41,134 nt of DNA from Micromonospora globispora (GTDB lineage: Bacteria > Actinomycetota > Actinomycetes > Mycobacteriales > Micromonosporaceae): contig NZ_QGGF01000398.1 of NCBI RefSeq assembly GCF_003857015.1, forward strand, positions 1 to 41,134, read 5' to 3'. Shown one piece after another: positions 17,103 to 25,390 of the stretch; the first letter of the stretch is position 1; each line of letters starts with the position of its first letter. The notes beneath the pieces were generated by a model. The model was not told where the DNA came from and did not search any database. It saw only the letters and a program-made list of their open reading frames with translations. Made by a program: the position numbers and the translations under genes.

Positions 17103-18046
17103 ACCAGCTCCAATGCGGCCCGGACCATCGCCGCCGTCGCCGCCTCGTCGGTCATCCGCAGCGGCGCCGTACGCACCGTCACCTCTGGCACCAGCGTCCC
17201 CTCGTCCTCCGGCGCCACCAGCCAGCCGTCGAGCAGCCCGCCCGACGACCGTCCGGCGTAGAGCCCGCCGACCCCGGCCGCGCTGCACTCCACGCCGAGC
17301 ACCGCGAGGCACCGGTCCGCCATGCCCCGGACCGGGGCGCCGCCGATGATCGGGGACACGCCGACCACCGGGGCCGACCCGTCGGCGACCGCGTCGCGCA
17401 GCCCCGGCACGGCCAGGATCGGGGCGATGCTCACCACCGGATTGCTCGGGGCGATCAGCACCACGTCGGCGGCGCCGATCGCGTCCAGCACCCCGGGCGC
17501 CGGCTTGGCGGTCTCGGCGCCGACGAAGACGAACCGGTGGGTGGGGATGTCGGCCCGGTACCGGACCCACCACTCCTGGAAGTGGATCGCCCGCTGCCCC
17601 TGCTCACCGTCGACGACCACATGGGTCTCCAGGCGGTCGTCGGTGGCCGGCAGCAGGGTCAGGCCCGGCTCCCACCGGGTGGCGAGCGCCTGCGTCACCG
17701 CGGAGAGCGGGTAGCCGGCGTTCAGCATCGTGGTGCGGACCAGGTGGGTGGCGATGTCCTTGTCGCCCAGGCCGAACCAGGTCGGCTCGGCGCCGTACGC
17801 AGCGAGCTCGGACTTGACCGTCCAGGTCTCGCCCACCCGGCCCCAGCCCCGTTCCGGGTCGGCGCCACCGCCCAGCGTGTACATCACGCTGTCCAGGTCG
17901 GGGCAGACCTTGAGCCCGTGCAGCAGCAGATCGTCGCCGACGTTGACCACGGCGGTCACCTCGGCACCCACCTCTCGGGCGTACGCCCGGACACCGAGCA
18001 GGAACCGGGCGCCCCCGATCCCGCCGGTCAGAACCACGATGCGCAT
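17099..18046 (-). CDS. fbiA: 2-phospho-L-lactate/phosphoenolpyruvate transferase of F420 synthesis (CofD)
   Basis: Transfers the activated phosphoenolpyruvyl/lactyl phosphate group onto FO to give (dehydro-)F420-0. The start MRIVVLTGGIGGARFLLGV is the family hallmark. VVNVGDDLLLHGLKVCPDLD, LGDKDIATHLVRT and APSNPVVSIAPIL (GDP/phosphate-binding region) are all present. 315 residues is normal. I chose ATG 18046, with AAGGA eight bases upstream, over the ATG three codons earlier. It heads the fbiA-fbiB operon and is divergent from the membrane-protein gene upstream of fbiC. The partner guanylyltransferase FbiD is not in the window. Confidence 0.94.
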   Translation of the reverse strand: MRIVVLTGGIGGARFLLGVRAYAREVGAEVTAVVNVGDDLLLHGLKVCPDLDSVMYTLGGGADPERGWGRVGETWTVKSELAAYGAEPTWFGLGDKDIATHLVRTTMLNAGYPLSAVTQALATRWEPGLTLLPATDDRLETHVVVDGEQGQRAIHFQEWWVRYRADIPTHRFVFVGAETAKPAPGVLDAIGAADVVLIAPSNPVVSIAPILAVPGLRDAVADGSAPVVGVSPIIGGAPVRGMADRCLAVLGVECSAAGVGGLYAGRSSGGLLDGWLVAPEDEGTLVPEVTVRTAPLRMTDEAATAAMVRAALELV

Positions 18047-18095
18047 GAGCTCCATCCTTCCGCACGAGCGGCCGTCGGTCGGTCAGCGGCCGGAG

Positions 18096-18105
18096 AGACT
18101 ACGCT
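18096..18105. promoter_or_regulatory. Symmetric divergent -10 element, fbiAB and membrane-protein gene
   Basis: AGACTACGCT contains minus-strand TAGTCT (18101-18096) and plus-strand TACGCT (18100-18105) sharing the central TA. It would start fbiA with a leader of about 45 nt and the opposite gene with about 35 nt. Both genes have Shine-Dalgarno sites, so neither is leaderless. Confidence 0.5.
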
Positions 18106-18146
18106 CACCTCGGCAACTGTCCGCTTTCGTCCCCAAGGGGGAGCTC

Positions 18147-18983
18147 GTGACCAGCCCCGCCGAGCCCGCGTCCACCGACGCGACGCAGGCCAGCCAGCTG
18201 ACCAAGCCACTGCGCGAACTGGCCGCGCTCGTCCTGCTCGGCGCGAACGCCGTGCTCCTCTTCGTCGGCCTGATCCGCCTGCTGGTGTCGACGGACGGGT
18301 ACGGCTCGTTCACCGGCCGGGCGGGGAGTGCGTTCTTCGCCTTCGTCGGGGTCGAGTCGGCCGTGCTGCCGGTGCTGGCCGTCCTGCTCGCCACCCACGT
18401 GCAGCCGGTGCTGCCGAAGGCGAAGCTGATCACCCAGGCCGCCCTCGGCGAGTACGCCGCCGGCGCGCTCTTCGGCGCGCTGAGCCTCCTGATCTGGCTG
18501 GTCGGCCGGCTCGCCGACGGCGAGGTGCTCGACGCCCTGCTCGGCCTGCTGACCCGGCTCGCCTGGCTGGCGATCTTCGGGGTCGCCGCATTCGTCGTGT
18601 TCAAGGTCTGGCGGACCCTGTACTACACCCCGAAGACCCCGAAGCCCGCGCCGCAGCCCGGCATGTACGGCCAGGCCCAGCCGGGCTGGCCACAGCAGCA
18701 GGGCGGTCACCCGGCCCAGCCCGGCGGCTACCCGCCCCCCGGTCAGTACGGCCAGCCGAACCCGTCCGGGCCGCCGTTCAACACCGCCCCGCCGTACGGC
18801 AACGCCCCGCAGTCGGCCCCGCCGTACGGCGTCCCGCACTCGGCGCCCCCGTTCGGCCAGCCACCGTCGGCCGACCCGACGCAGTCCTTCCCGCGCCAGC
18901 CCGGCGAGTACGGCCACCGCGGGTCGTACGAGGGCGAGCGGACCCAGCGCTACCACCGCGACGACCCGCACTACCCGCGCTGA
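18147..18983 (+). CDS. Four-helix membrane protein with Pro/Gly/Gln-rich tail
   Basis: 278 residues. Four membrane segments lie in the first ~155 residues (ALVLLGANAVLLFVGLIRLL; FFAFVGVESAVLPVLAVLLA; EYAAGALFGALSLLIWLVG; LAWLAIFGVAAFVVFKVW). A low-complexity tail of about 120 residues follows, with repeated QPG, PPYG and QYGQP units and a charged C-terminus (QRYHRDDPHYPR). Such tails are common in actinobacterial membrane proteins of unknown function. GTG 18147 has GGGGAG upstream. It lies between the divergent fbiA and the downstream fbiC, followed by a terminator, so a link to F420 is positional only. Confidence 0.75.
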   Translation: MTSPAEPASTDATQASQLTKPLRELAALVLLGANAVLLFVGLIRLLVSTDGYGSFTGRAGSAFFAFVGVESAVLPVLAVLLATHVQPVLPKAKLITQAALGEYAAGALFGALSLLIWLVGRLADGEVLDALLGLLTRLAWLAIFGVAAFVVFKVWRTLYYTPKTPKPAPQPGMYGQAQPGWPQQQGGHPAQPGGYPPPGQYGQPNPSGPPFNTAPPYGNAPQSAPPYGVPHSAPPFGQPPSADPTQSFPRQPGEYGHRGSYEGERTQRYHRDDPHYPR

Positions 18984-19005
18984 CGGCGCATCCCCGGTGT
19001 CCGAG

Positions 19006-19039
19006 AGAGTGGCCTCCCGCAGCGGGGAGGTCACTCTTT
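19006..19039 (+). terminator. Terminator after the membrane-protein gene
   Basis: AGAGTGGCCTCCC (19006-19018) pairs with GGGAGGTCACTCT (19025-19037), 13 bp with one G-U pair, followed by TTTC. It separates the membrane-protein gene from fbiC. Confidence 0.75.
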
Positions 19040-19094
19040 CGTGCTGCCGGGTCCCACCAGGCGGCGGTGTGCCGGGCCGGGGTGGGGCAGCGCA

Positions 19095-19100
19095 TAGTCT
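19095..19100 (+). promoter_or_regulatory. -10 box for a leaderless fbiC transcript
   Basis: TAGTCT lies exactly six bases before ATG 19107. No Shine-Dalgarno precedes that ATG. A transcript starting at the A of ATG is inferred. Confidence 0.55.
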
Positions 19101-19106
19101 GGGCGG

Positions 19107-21617
19107 ATGGTTGATCGCACCGAGCCCGTCCCGACCACGGCGAGCGTGCAGCGGGCGCTGCGCCGGGCCGCGACCGGGCGCGCGCTGGACGTCGACGAGG
19201 CCGGCGCGCTGCTCAGCGCCCGGGGTGACGCGCTGGCCGAGCTGCTCCGGATCGCCGGCGAGATTCGCGACGCCGGCCTGCGCGAGGCCGGTCGTCCGGG
19301 CGTGGTCACCTTCTCCAAGAAGGTCTTCATCCCGCTGACCCGGCTCTGTCGGGATCGCTGTCACTACTGCACCTTCGCCACCGTGCCGCACCGGCTCCCG
19401 GCGGCGTTCCTCGACCGCGACGAGGTGCTGGCGATCGCCCGGGAGGGCGCGGCGCAGGGTTGCAAGGAGGCGCTGTTCACCCTGGGTGACCGGCCGGAGG
19501 AGCGGTGGCCGGCCGCCCGGCAGTGGCTGGACGAGCGCGGTTACGACTCCACCCTGGACTATCTGCGCGCCTGCGCGGTGGCGGTGCTGGAGGAGACCGG
19601 CCTGCTGCCCCACCTCAACCCCGGCGTCCTGTCCTGGTCGGAGCTGCACCGGCTCAAGCCGGTCGCGCCCAGCATGGGGATGATGCTGGAGACCACGGCG
19701 ACCCGGCTCTGGTCGGAGCCGGGTGGCCCGCACTACGGTTCGCCGGACAAGGAACCCGCGGTCCGGCTCCGGGTGCTCGACGACGCCGGTCGGGTGGGGG
19801 TGCCGTTCACCACCGGCATCCTGATCGGCATCGGCGAGACCCGCGCCGAGCGGGTGGACGCGCTCTTCGCGATCCGCCGGGCGAAGCGCGAGTACGGCCA
19901 CCTCCAGGAGGTGATCGTGCAGAACTTCCGCGCGAAGCCGGACACCGCGATGCGCGGTATGCCCGACGCCGAGCTGCACGACCTGGCCGCCACGGTGGCG
20001 GTGGCCCGGGTGCTGCTCGGCCCGAAGGCCCGCATCCAGGCCCCGCCGAACCTCATCGAGGGCGAGTACGACCTGCTGCTGCGGGCCGGCATCGACGACT
20101 GGGGCGGCGTCTCGCCGCTGACGCCGGACCATGTCAACCCGGAGCGCCCCTGGCCGCAGCTCGACGAGCTGGCCCGGCACACCGCGCAGGCCGGGTTCAC
20201 CCTGCGCGAGCGGCTCACCATCTATCCGGAGTACGTCCGGGCCGGTGACCCGTGGCTCGATCCGCGTCTGCTGCCGCACGTCACCGCCCTCGCGGACCCC
20301 GAGACCGGGCTCGCGGTCGAGTCGGCCCGTCCGGTCGGGCGGCCCTGGCAGGAGCCGGAGGAGGTCTTCGGCGGGCGTACCGACCTGCACGTCACCATCG
20401 ACACCACCGGCCGTACCGAGGACCGGCGCGGCGACTTCGACAGCGTCTACGGCGACTGGTCGGAGGTGGCGGGCAAGGTCAGCGCCGGCCCGGCGGCCGG
20501 GGTGGGCGACCCCGACCTGCGGGCCGGGCTGCGGCTGGCGGCCGACGACCCGGCGGCCCTGCTGGAGCCCCGGCACACGGACGCCGCGCTGGCCCTCTTC
20601 GGCGCGGACGGGCCGGCCCTGGACGAGCTCTGCCGGGTCGCCGACGACGTGCGGCGGGACGTGGTCGGCGACGACGTCACCTACGTGGTCAACCGCAACA
20701 TCAACTTCAGCAACGTCTGCTACGTCGGCTGCCGGTTCTGCGCCTTCGCCCAGCGGGAGTCCGATGCGGACGCGTTCCGGCTGTCCCTGGAGCAGGTCGC
20801 CGACCGCGCCGAGGAGGCGTGGGCGGCGGGCGCCAGCGAGGTCTGCCTCCAGGGCGGGATCGACCCGAAGTTGCCGGTGACCGGCTACGCCGACCTGGTC
20901 CGGGCCATCAAGGCGCGGGTGCCGGGGATGCACGTGCACGCCTTCTCGCCGATGGAGATCGTCACCGCCGCCGCGAAGGCCGGCGTGCCGGTGAAGGAGT
21001 GGCTGCTCCGGCTCCGCGAGGCCGGGCTGGACACCATCCCGGGCACCGCGGCGGAGATCCTCGACGACGAGGTGCGCTGGGTGCTCACCAAGGGCAAGCT
21101 GCCGGCGGCCGCCTGGGTCGAGGTGGTCAGCACCGCCCACGAGCTGGGCATCCGGTCCAGCTCCACGATGATGTACGGCCACGTCGACCACCCGGGCCAG
21201 TGGCTGGCCCACTTCCGGGTGCTGGCCGGCGTCCAGGACCGCACGGGCGGCTTCACCGAGTTCGTGGCGCTGCCGTTCGTGCACACCAACGCCCCGATCT
21301 ACCTGGCCGGGATCGCCCGGCCGGGGCCGACCTGGCGGGAGAACCGGGCGGTGCACGCGATGGCCCGGCTGCTGCTGCACGGCCGGATCGACAACATCCA
21401 GTGCTCCTGGGTCAAGCTGGGCGACGAGGGCACCGTGGCGATGCTCCAGGGTGGCTGCAACGACCTGGGCGGCACGCTGATGGAGGAGACCATCTCCCGG
21501 ATGGCCGGCGCCGACAACGGTTCCGCCCGGACCGAGGAGCAGTTGCGGGCGATCGCCGCGGCGGCGGGCCGACCGGCCCGCAAGCGGACGACCGCGTACG
21601 GTCACGCCCGCTCGTAG
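19107..21617 (+). CDS. fbiC: FO synthase, fused CofG-CofH
   Basis: Makes the deazaflavin FO from 5-amino-6-(D-ribitylamino)uracil and tyrosine by two radical-SAM reactions. 836 residues cover both halves. The CofG half has its [4Fe-4S] motif CRDRCHYC (Cys81, 85, 88) and [20 protein letters not shown]. The CofH half has CYVGCRFC (Cys538, 542, 545), [20 protein letters not shown] and AFSPMEI. Fusion of the two is the actinobacterial and algal arrangement; archaea keep them apart. The leaderless-type start has TAGTCT six bases upstream. With fbiA and fbiB 2 kb away, this gives all F420 steps except FbiD and a clear dehydro-F420 reductase. Confidence 0.96.
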   Translation: MVDRTEPVPTTASVQRALRRAATGRALDVDEAGALLSARGDALAELLRIAGEIRDAGLREAGRPGVVTFSKKVFIPLTRLCRDRCHYCTFATVPHRLPAAFLDRDEVLAIAREGAAQGCKEALFTLGDRPEERWPAARQWLDERGYDSTLDYLRACAVAVLEETGLLPHLNPGVLSWSELHRLKPVAPSMGMMLETTATRLWSEPGGPHYGSPDKEPAVRLRVLDDAGRVGVPFTTGILIGIGETRAERVDALFAIRRAKREYGHLQEVIVQNFRAKPDTAMRGMPDAELHDLAATVAVARVLLGPKARIQAPPNLIEGEYDLLLRAGIDDWGGVSPLTPDHVNPERPWPQLDELARHTAQAGFTLRERLTIYPEYVRAGDPWLDPRLLPHVTALADPETGLAVESARPVGRPWQEPEEVFGGRTDLHVTIDTTGRTEDRRGDFDSVYGDWSEVAGKVSAGPAAGVGDPDLRAGLRLAADDPAALLEPRHTDAALALFGADGPALDELCRVADDVRRDVVGDDVTYVVNRNINFSNVCYVGCRFCAFAQRESDADAFRLSLEQVADRAEEAWAAGASEVCLQGGIDPKLPVTGYADLVRAIKARVPGMHVHAFSPMEIVTAAAKAGVPVKEWLLRLREAGLDTIPGTAAEILDDEVRWVLTKGKLPAAAWVEVVSTAHELGIRSSSTMMYGHVDHPGQWLAHFRVLAGVQDRTGGFTEFVALPFVHTNAPIYLAGIARPGPTWRENRAVHAMARLLLHGRIDNIQCSWVKLGDEGTVAMLQGGCNDLGGTLMEETISRMAGADNGSARTEEQLRAIAAAAGRPARKRTTAYGHARS

Positions 21618-21788
21618 CGTCGAACCTTTCCGCACCGCCGGCCGTACCAACCGATGCCGGCGGCGGTTGTGGCGAGGACCGCCGCCGGCAGGCCCCCACC
21701 GGGGTCTCGGCGGCGTCCGCCGCGGCGGCGCGGGACGCCGGGTCCCGACCACCGCGGGCGCACACGCGCCGGCCCGGAAAGGTTGCCC

Positions 21789-22067
21789 ATGACCAGTGAC
21801 CAGCGGAAGCGGCCCTGGCCGCGACTGACCCGCCGGCAGACGTTGACCGCAGCGGCGAGCGCCACCCTCGGCGCCGCCGCCCTCACCGTGCCGGGCCTGT
21901 CGGCCGCACAGAACACCCCCTCGGCGGGCCGCCGGGACGATCCGATCGTGGTCCACCTCCGCGACGGCGCCTCCGGCACCATGGACGTCTTCGTCGGCAC
22001 GTCCCGGATCGAGGTACGCGACCGCGCCCTGGCGGACCGGTTGCGGCGCGCCGCCGGTCGACGCTGA
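21789..22067 (+). CDS. Small Tat-signal protein upstream of DUF4331
   Basis: 92 residues. The N-terminus has a twin-arginine motif (LTRRQTLTAAASATLGAAAL) and a likely cleavage site around LSAAQ, leaving about 55 mature residues (DDPIVVHLRDGASGTMDVFVGTSRIEVRDRALADRLRRA). I recognise no enzymatic motif. ATG 21789 follows GGAAAGG. It lies 97 bp upstream of the DUF4331 gene on the same strand. The export signal is seen; a role as partner or escort of the signal-less DUF4331 protein is only a hypothesis. Confidence 0.75.
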   Translation: MTSDQRKRPWPRLTRRQTLTAAASATLGAAALTVPGLSAAQNTPSAGRRDDPIVVHLRDGASGTMDVFVGTSRIEVRDRALADRLRRAAGRR

Positions 22068-22164
22068 CCCCCCGCGCCGCCCGGCGGCGCGACTTCCCCC
22101 GGCGCGGGCTCTCGGCGCCGGTGCTCCCGCTCGACTCCCGATTTCTGCGAAGGTGTGGTCCGCC

Positions 22165-23562
22165 ATGTCCTCCCACCGTGAAGCCCCGGAGATAGCCAAG
22201 GATCCGGTCGCCGACAGCTCCGACCTGTACGCGTTCATCAGTCCCGATCATCCGGACACCGTCACGTTGATCGCCAACTACGTACCGGTGCAGCTCCCCT
22301 CCGGCGGCCCGAACTTCTTCGAGTTCGGTGACGACGTGCGGTACGAGATTCATATCGACAACGATGGCGACGGCTATCCCGATGTGACGTACCGGTTTGA
22401 ATTCACCACCGAGATCACCAATCCGAACAGTTTTCTTTACAACACCGGTCCGATCGAGTCGCTGGAGAGCAGGAACTGGAACCGCGGGCAGTTCTACCGG
22501 CTGACCCGGGTGGTGGACGGCAAGGAGCACGTCCTCGCTCAGAAACTGCGCTGCCCACCGTGCAACGTCGGCCCGCTCTCCACCCCGAAATACCAGGACC
22601 TGGTCCGGCAGGCGACGTACCGCCTGTCGACGGGGGAGAAGGTCTTCGCGGGGCAGCGGGCGGACGGGTTCTTCGTCGACCTGGGTGCGATCTTCGACCT
22701 CGGTACGCTGCGCCCGTTCCAGCAACTCCACGTGGCCGGCAAGAAGATCTTCAAGACCGAGGGGGAGCCGGTCAACGCGTTGGACCGGATGAACGTGCAC
22801 AGCATCGCCGTCCAGGTGCCGCTGAGCCGGGTACGCCGCAAGGCCAGCCGGTACGGCCAGGGCGACCGCGCCTCGGTGATCGGGGTGTGGACCTCGGCGT
22901 CGCGCCAGCAGGTTCGGGTGCTCGGCGACCGGGTGGCCGCGGACACCGCCGTCGGGCCGTTCACCCAGGTGTCCCGGCTCGGCAACCCGTTGGTCAACGA
23001 GGTCATCGTGCCGATGTCCAAGAAGGACCTGTGGAACTCACTGCCACCGTCGGAGGACAAGCGGTTCGTCCGCTTCGTCGAGCACCCCGAGCTGGCCGCC
23101 CTGCTGCCCGCGCTCTACCCGGGCGTCTTCCCGCGACTGGACGCCCTCAACAAGGCGAAGAAGCCGCGCGCCGACCTGGTGGCGATCATGCTGACCGGCA
23201 TCCCGGCCGGCCTGATCGACGGCTTCACGAACAGCACCGGGAACGTCCAGGCGGACATGCTCCGGCTGAACACCGCGATCCGGCCGAACCGCAAGCCGAA
23301 CCGGTTCGGCGTGCTCGGCGGCGACCTGGCCGGCTTCCCCAACGGCCGCCGGGTCGGCGATGACGTGGTCAGCATCGCGTTGCGGGCCATCGCCGGCGTC
23401 ACCGTGCCGCTGGTGGACAAGGGGTTCACCCCGGACGCCGCGGCGAACGCGGTGACCCCGGGGCTGAGCGCCGCCGACGTGACCGCGCCGTTCCTCGGCG
23501 ACTTCCCGTTCCTCGGCACGCCGTACGACGGGTTCGGCAACCCGCCCGCGGCGAAGTCCTGA
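22165..23562 (+). CDS. DUF4331 domain protein
   Basis: 465 residues beginning MSSHREAPEIAKDPVADSSD, the usual start of DUF4331. DLYAFISPDHPDTVTLIANYVP follows, cut here at the strand break. An acidic loop DNDGDGYPDV resembles a calcium-binding turn. No signal peptide is visible at either ATG 22165 or the in-frame GTG 22153. The family is found in many bacteria and its function is not established. Codon use is as in the neighbours apart from a few AT-ending codons (ATTCAT, CAGTTTTCTTTAC) around 22350-22440. Stop and next start are 10 bp apart, so it is probably co-transcribed with the following small gene. Confidence 0.9.
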   Translation: MSSHREAPEIAKDPVADSSDLYAFISPDHPDTVTLIANYVPVQLPSGGPNFFEFGDDVRYEIHIDNDGDGYPDVTYRFEFTTEITNPNSFLYNTGPIESLESRNWNRGQFYRLTRVVDGKEHVLAQKLRCPPCNVGPLSTPKYQDLVRQATYRLSTGEKVFAGQRADGFFVDLGAIFDLGTLRPFQQLHVAGKKIFKTEGEPVNALDRMNVHSIAVQVPLSRVRRKASRYGQGDRASVIGVWTSASRQQVRVLGDRVAADTAVGPFTQVSRLGNPLVNEVIVPMSKKDLWNSLPPSEDKRFVRFVEHPELAALLPALYPGVFPRLDALNKAKKPRADLVAIMLTGIPAGLIDGFTNSTGNVQADMLRLNTAIRPNRKPNRFGVLGGDLAGFPNGRRVGDDVVSIALRAIAGVTVPLVDKGFTPDAAANAVTPGLSAADVTAPFLGDFPFLGTPYDGFGNPPAAKS

Positions 23563-23572
23563 GGGGGTGGCC

Positions 23573-23911
23573 ATGCACCAGCACCACACCTACGGGCCGT
23601 CGGAGAGTGGCAGCGTGGTGCTCGACCTGGGTGAGGACTCCGGCGCGCTGATCATCTACACCGGGCCGGAGCTGCACGGCCGGGAGATCGAGATCAGCCG
23701 GGCCGACCAGGACGGCCCGCGTACGCACTCGGCGGTGCGGCAGCGCCACGTCCGCGACGGCGTCTTCCACAGTGCCGTCTATCCGCAGCTGGAGGCGGGT
23801 CCCTATACCGTCTGGTGGGACGGTCGAACACCGGCCGGGGCGATTTTCGTGACGGGCGGCGCGATCGCCGAATTCGTCTGGCCGCCCAGCGTGCCCCGCG
23901 GGGCGGGCTGA
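23573..23911 (+). CDS. Small soluble beta-rich protein in the DUF4331 operon, unknown
   Basis: 112 residues starting MHQHHTYGPSESGSVVLDLG, with no signal peptide or membrane segment. The pattern (ALIIYTGPELHGREIEI, LEAGPYTVWWDG, GAIFVTGGAIAEFVW) looks like a small beta-sandwich of the kind used for carbohydrate or surface binding. I do not recognise a characterised family. The His cluster near the start could bind metal. ATG 23573 follows GAGGGGG and sits ten bases behind the DUF4331 stop, so the two genes are very likely one operon. Confidence 0.75.
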   Translation: MHQHHTYGPSESGSVVLDLGEDSGALIIYTGPELHGREIEISRADQDGPRTHSAVRQRHVRDGVFHSAVYPQLEAGPYTVWWDGRTPAGAIFVTGGAIAEFVWPPSVPRGAG

Positions 23912-24403
23912 GCCGCCGAGCCGCTTCGCCGCCGCGCCCCGCCCATCATGTGGACGGGGCGGCCGCGGCCGTTTGCGCGCTCGACGGGCGGTTGCGGCGG
24001 AGTCGGGTTAACCTTTCCCCACCACATGCTGATCTTGGACGGTGCCGCGAAAGCCGCCCGGGTAAGGCCCGCCGGAGCCTCCACCGGGGGGCCTTGGCGG
24101 CGTCCGCGCCATGCACGCCACGGCAGAAATCTTCGGCAACTCGCCGGAGAGGGCGTTACTCGTCCGGGGTCTGAATCGATAGGGCAGGTTGCGAGGCTCG
24201 GGCGGCTGCGATGGCCGTCGGGAACGTGTCGGGAGGACGACTCCATTATCAAGTTCAGCTTGACGGCGCACGCATTACACGCGTGTAATTTCAATGGGGT
24301 TGTCCGAGCCGTACGCAACAAATTGTGACCGGACGGACAAGCACGCCTTTCGCGTGGGGGGTTGCAGCGGCGATGACGCCGGTGCGCGACAAGGAGGCAT
24401 CTG
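23912..24403 (+). other. Long non-coding region upstream of whiB
   Basis: About 490 bp with no convincing gene on either strand. It holds a possible terminator of the DUF4331 operon (CGCCCCG 23935-23941 with CGGGGCG 23955-23961). It also has a hairpin at 24064-24095 (AAGGCC/GGCCTT and CCGG/CCGG around a 2x2 mismatch) and a short CGGC/GCCG hairpin (24134-24146). The whiB promoter lies at 24260-24289, with a leader of about 105 nt after it. TTGTCCG (24300-24306) and CGGACAA (24334-24340) form an inverted repeat in that leader. I matched no riboswitch class. Confidence 0.55.
24260..24289 (+). promoter_or_regulatory. whiB promoter with a 16-bp palindromic operator over -10
   Basis: TTGACG (24260-24265), an 18-bp spacer and TGTAAT (24284-24289) form a good housekeeping-type promoter. 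The perfect palindrome ATTACACGCGTGTAAT (24274-24289) covers the spacer's end and the whole -10, the classical place for a repressor. It resembles BldD sites (TNACNC-W-GNGTNA) but has an even centre, one base off that spacing. Confidence 0.6.
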
Positions 24404-24664
24404 ATGGACGGCCAGCTCGAGGTGGCCGACCTGCTCGGAAACGCGCCGGAGTGGCAGGAGCGAGCGCTCTGCTCGCAGACCGATCCGGAGGCGTTCTTTC
24501 CCGAGAAGGGCGGCTCGACCCGCGAGGCGAAGCGCATCTGCTCGCGCTGCGAGGTCAAGACGGAATGCCTCGAATACGCTCTCGGCCACGACGAGCGATT
24601 CGGGATCTGGGGTGGGCTCTCCGAGCGGGAGCGGCGCAAGCTCAAGCGGCGGGTCGCCGCCTGA
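24404..24664 (+). CDS. whiB: WhiB-family iron-sulfur regulator, WhiB2/WhmD type
   Basis: 86 residues. A [4Fe-4S]-binding transcription factor that, in its orthologues, works with WhiA to control sporulation septation or cell division. Cluster cysteines are Cys23, Cys46, Cys49 and Cys55 (C-X22-C-X2-C-X5-C). The turn GIWGG at residues 67-71 and the basic tail ERRKLKRR for DNA contact follow. WQERALCSQTDPEAFFPEKG is nearly identical to Streptomyces WhiB. ATG 24404 follows AAGGAGG at ideal spacing. The context with F420 genes, metallopeptidase-fold protein and DUF3499 matches the conserved whiB2 neighbourhood, supporting orthology. Confidence 0.95.
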   Translation: MDGQLEVADLLGNAPEWQERALCSQTDPEAFFPEKGGSTREAKRICSRCEVKTECLEYALGHDERFGIWGGLSERERRKLKRRVAA

Positions 24665-24786
24665 GAGCGGGTGCCGGGCCAGGGCGGTGGGGGCCGCCCG
24701 GCTCGGGCCGGAAAGCCCGGCGGCGGGGCCGACCCGGGCGAGCGACGGAAGGGACGGGCGCCGGCGGCGCGACGGGGGTCGCGCCC

Positions 24787-25236
24787 TCAGGCCAGCTCGT
24801 CCGGATCGACGCCGAGCAGGTTAGCCACCTGCTCGATGATCACGTCGTGGACGAGGTCGGCCAGGTCCTCGCGGTCCATCGCCCGGAACTCCAGCGGCCG
24901 CCGGTAGAGCACGATCCGGGGCGGCACCTCCTGCCGGCCCGGGCGTCCCGGCAGCAGCCGGGCGAGCGGCACCTCGCCGTCCTCCAGCACGTCCGAGTCG
25001 TAGACGTTCAGGTCCGGCGGGACGTCCTCGACCGCGAACTCGACGCCGGCCAACTCCTTGGCGAAGCGTCGTTCCAGCGTCTCCACGGTGTCCAGCACCA
25101 GGTCGTCAAAGACCTCCGCCTTGGTCCGCGCCAGCGGCACGGTGGCCGGTACCAGCCGCCCGCGCAGGCCCCGACCGTGGCGGTCGCGGTGGGTGCGCCG
25201 GCCTGAGCCGGGGCGGCGGTTCTCCGGGCTCGTCAT
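24787..25236 (-). CDS. Metallopeptidase-family protein with lost zinc site
   Basis: 149 residues. It resembles the zincin-like family (DUF1025/minimal MMP) found next to DUF3499 in actinobacteria: EVFDDLVLDTVETLERRF, VEDVPPD, PPRIVLYRRPLEFRA. Where active members have HEIGHHFG, this protein has EQVANLLG, so both zinc-binding histidines and the catalytic glutamate are absent. It is therefore probably not a protease, or it uses a different chemistry. ATG 25236 has no Shine-Dalgarno; TACCCT (25249-25244) lies seven bases upstream, so it is probably leaderless. Divergent from DUF3499. Confidence 0.85.
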   Translation of the reverse strand: MTSPENRRPGSGRRTHRDRHGRGLRGRLVPATVPLARTKAEVFDDLVLDTVETLERRFAKELAGVEFAVEDVPPDLNVYDSDVLEDGEVPLARLLPGRPGRQEVPPRIVLYRRPLEFRAMDREDLADLVHDVIIEQVANLLGVDPDELA

Positions 25237-25243
25237 GAGGAAG

Positions 25244-25384
25244 AGGGTAGCCCCCACCAGGGGCGGTCCCGTCGCTGCGCCACCGTCGCGGCGTGCCGGC
25301 GCGCCGATCGGACGAATTGTGATCACCAAGACGGGCGTGTCGTAGCGGGAAGCGGTGCGGTGGACCCGGTAATGGAGATACCCT
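25244..25384. promoter_or_regulatory. Two outward TACCCT boxes for divergent leaderless genes
   Basis: Minus-strand TACCCT (25249-25244) lies seven bases before ATG 25236. Plus-strand TACCCT (25379-25384) lies six bases before GTG 25391. The same hexamer serves both directions of the 154-bp gap. No Shine-Dalgarno is visible for either gene. Confidence 0.55.
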
Positions 25385-25390
25385 GCCGCC

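Noticed and set aside
18105..22238. A 1,377-codon open frame on the minus strand covering fbiC and neighbours
   Set aside because: It is an antisense shadow of high-GC codons. Its translation is low-complexity (Arg/Gly/His/Pro/Asp-rich) with no domain, whereas the plus-strand frame gives a full CofG-CofH protein.
24015..24200. Cyclic-di-nucleotide riboswitch upstream of whiB (GCGAAAGCC and a GGGTCTGAATC stretch look faintly similar)
   Set aside because: The conserved receptor and junction elements of c-di-GMP-I and c-di-AMP classes are not present in order; only isolated short matches.
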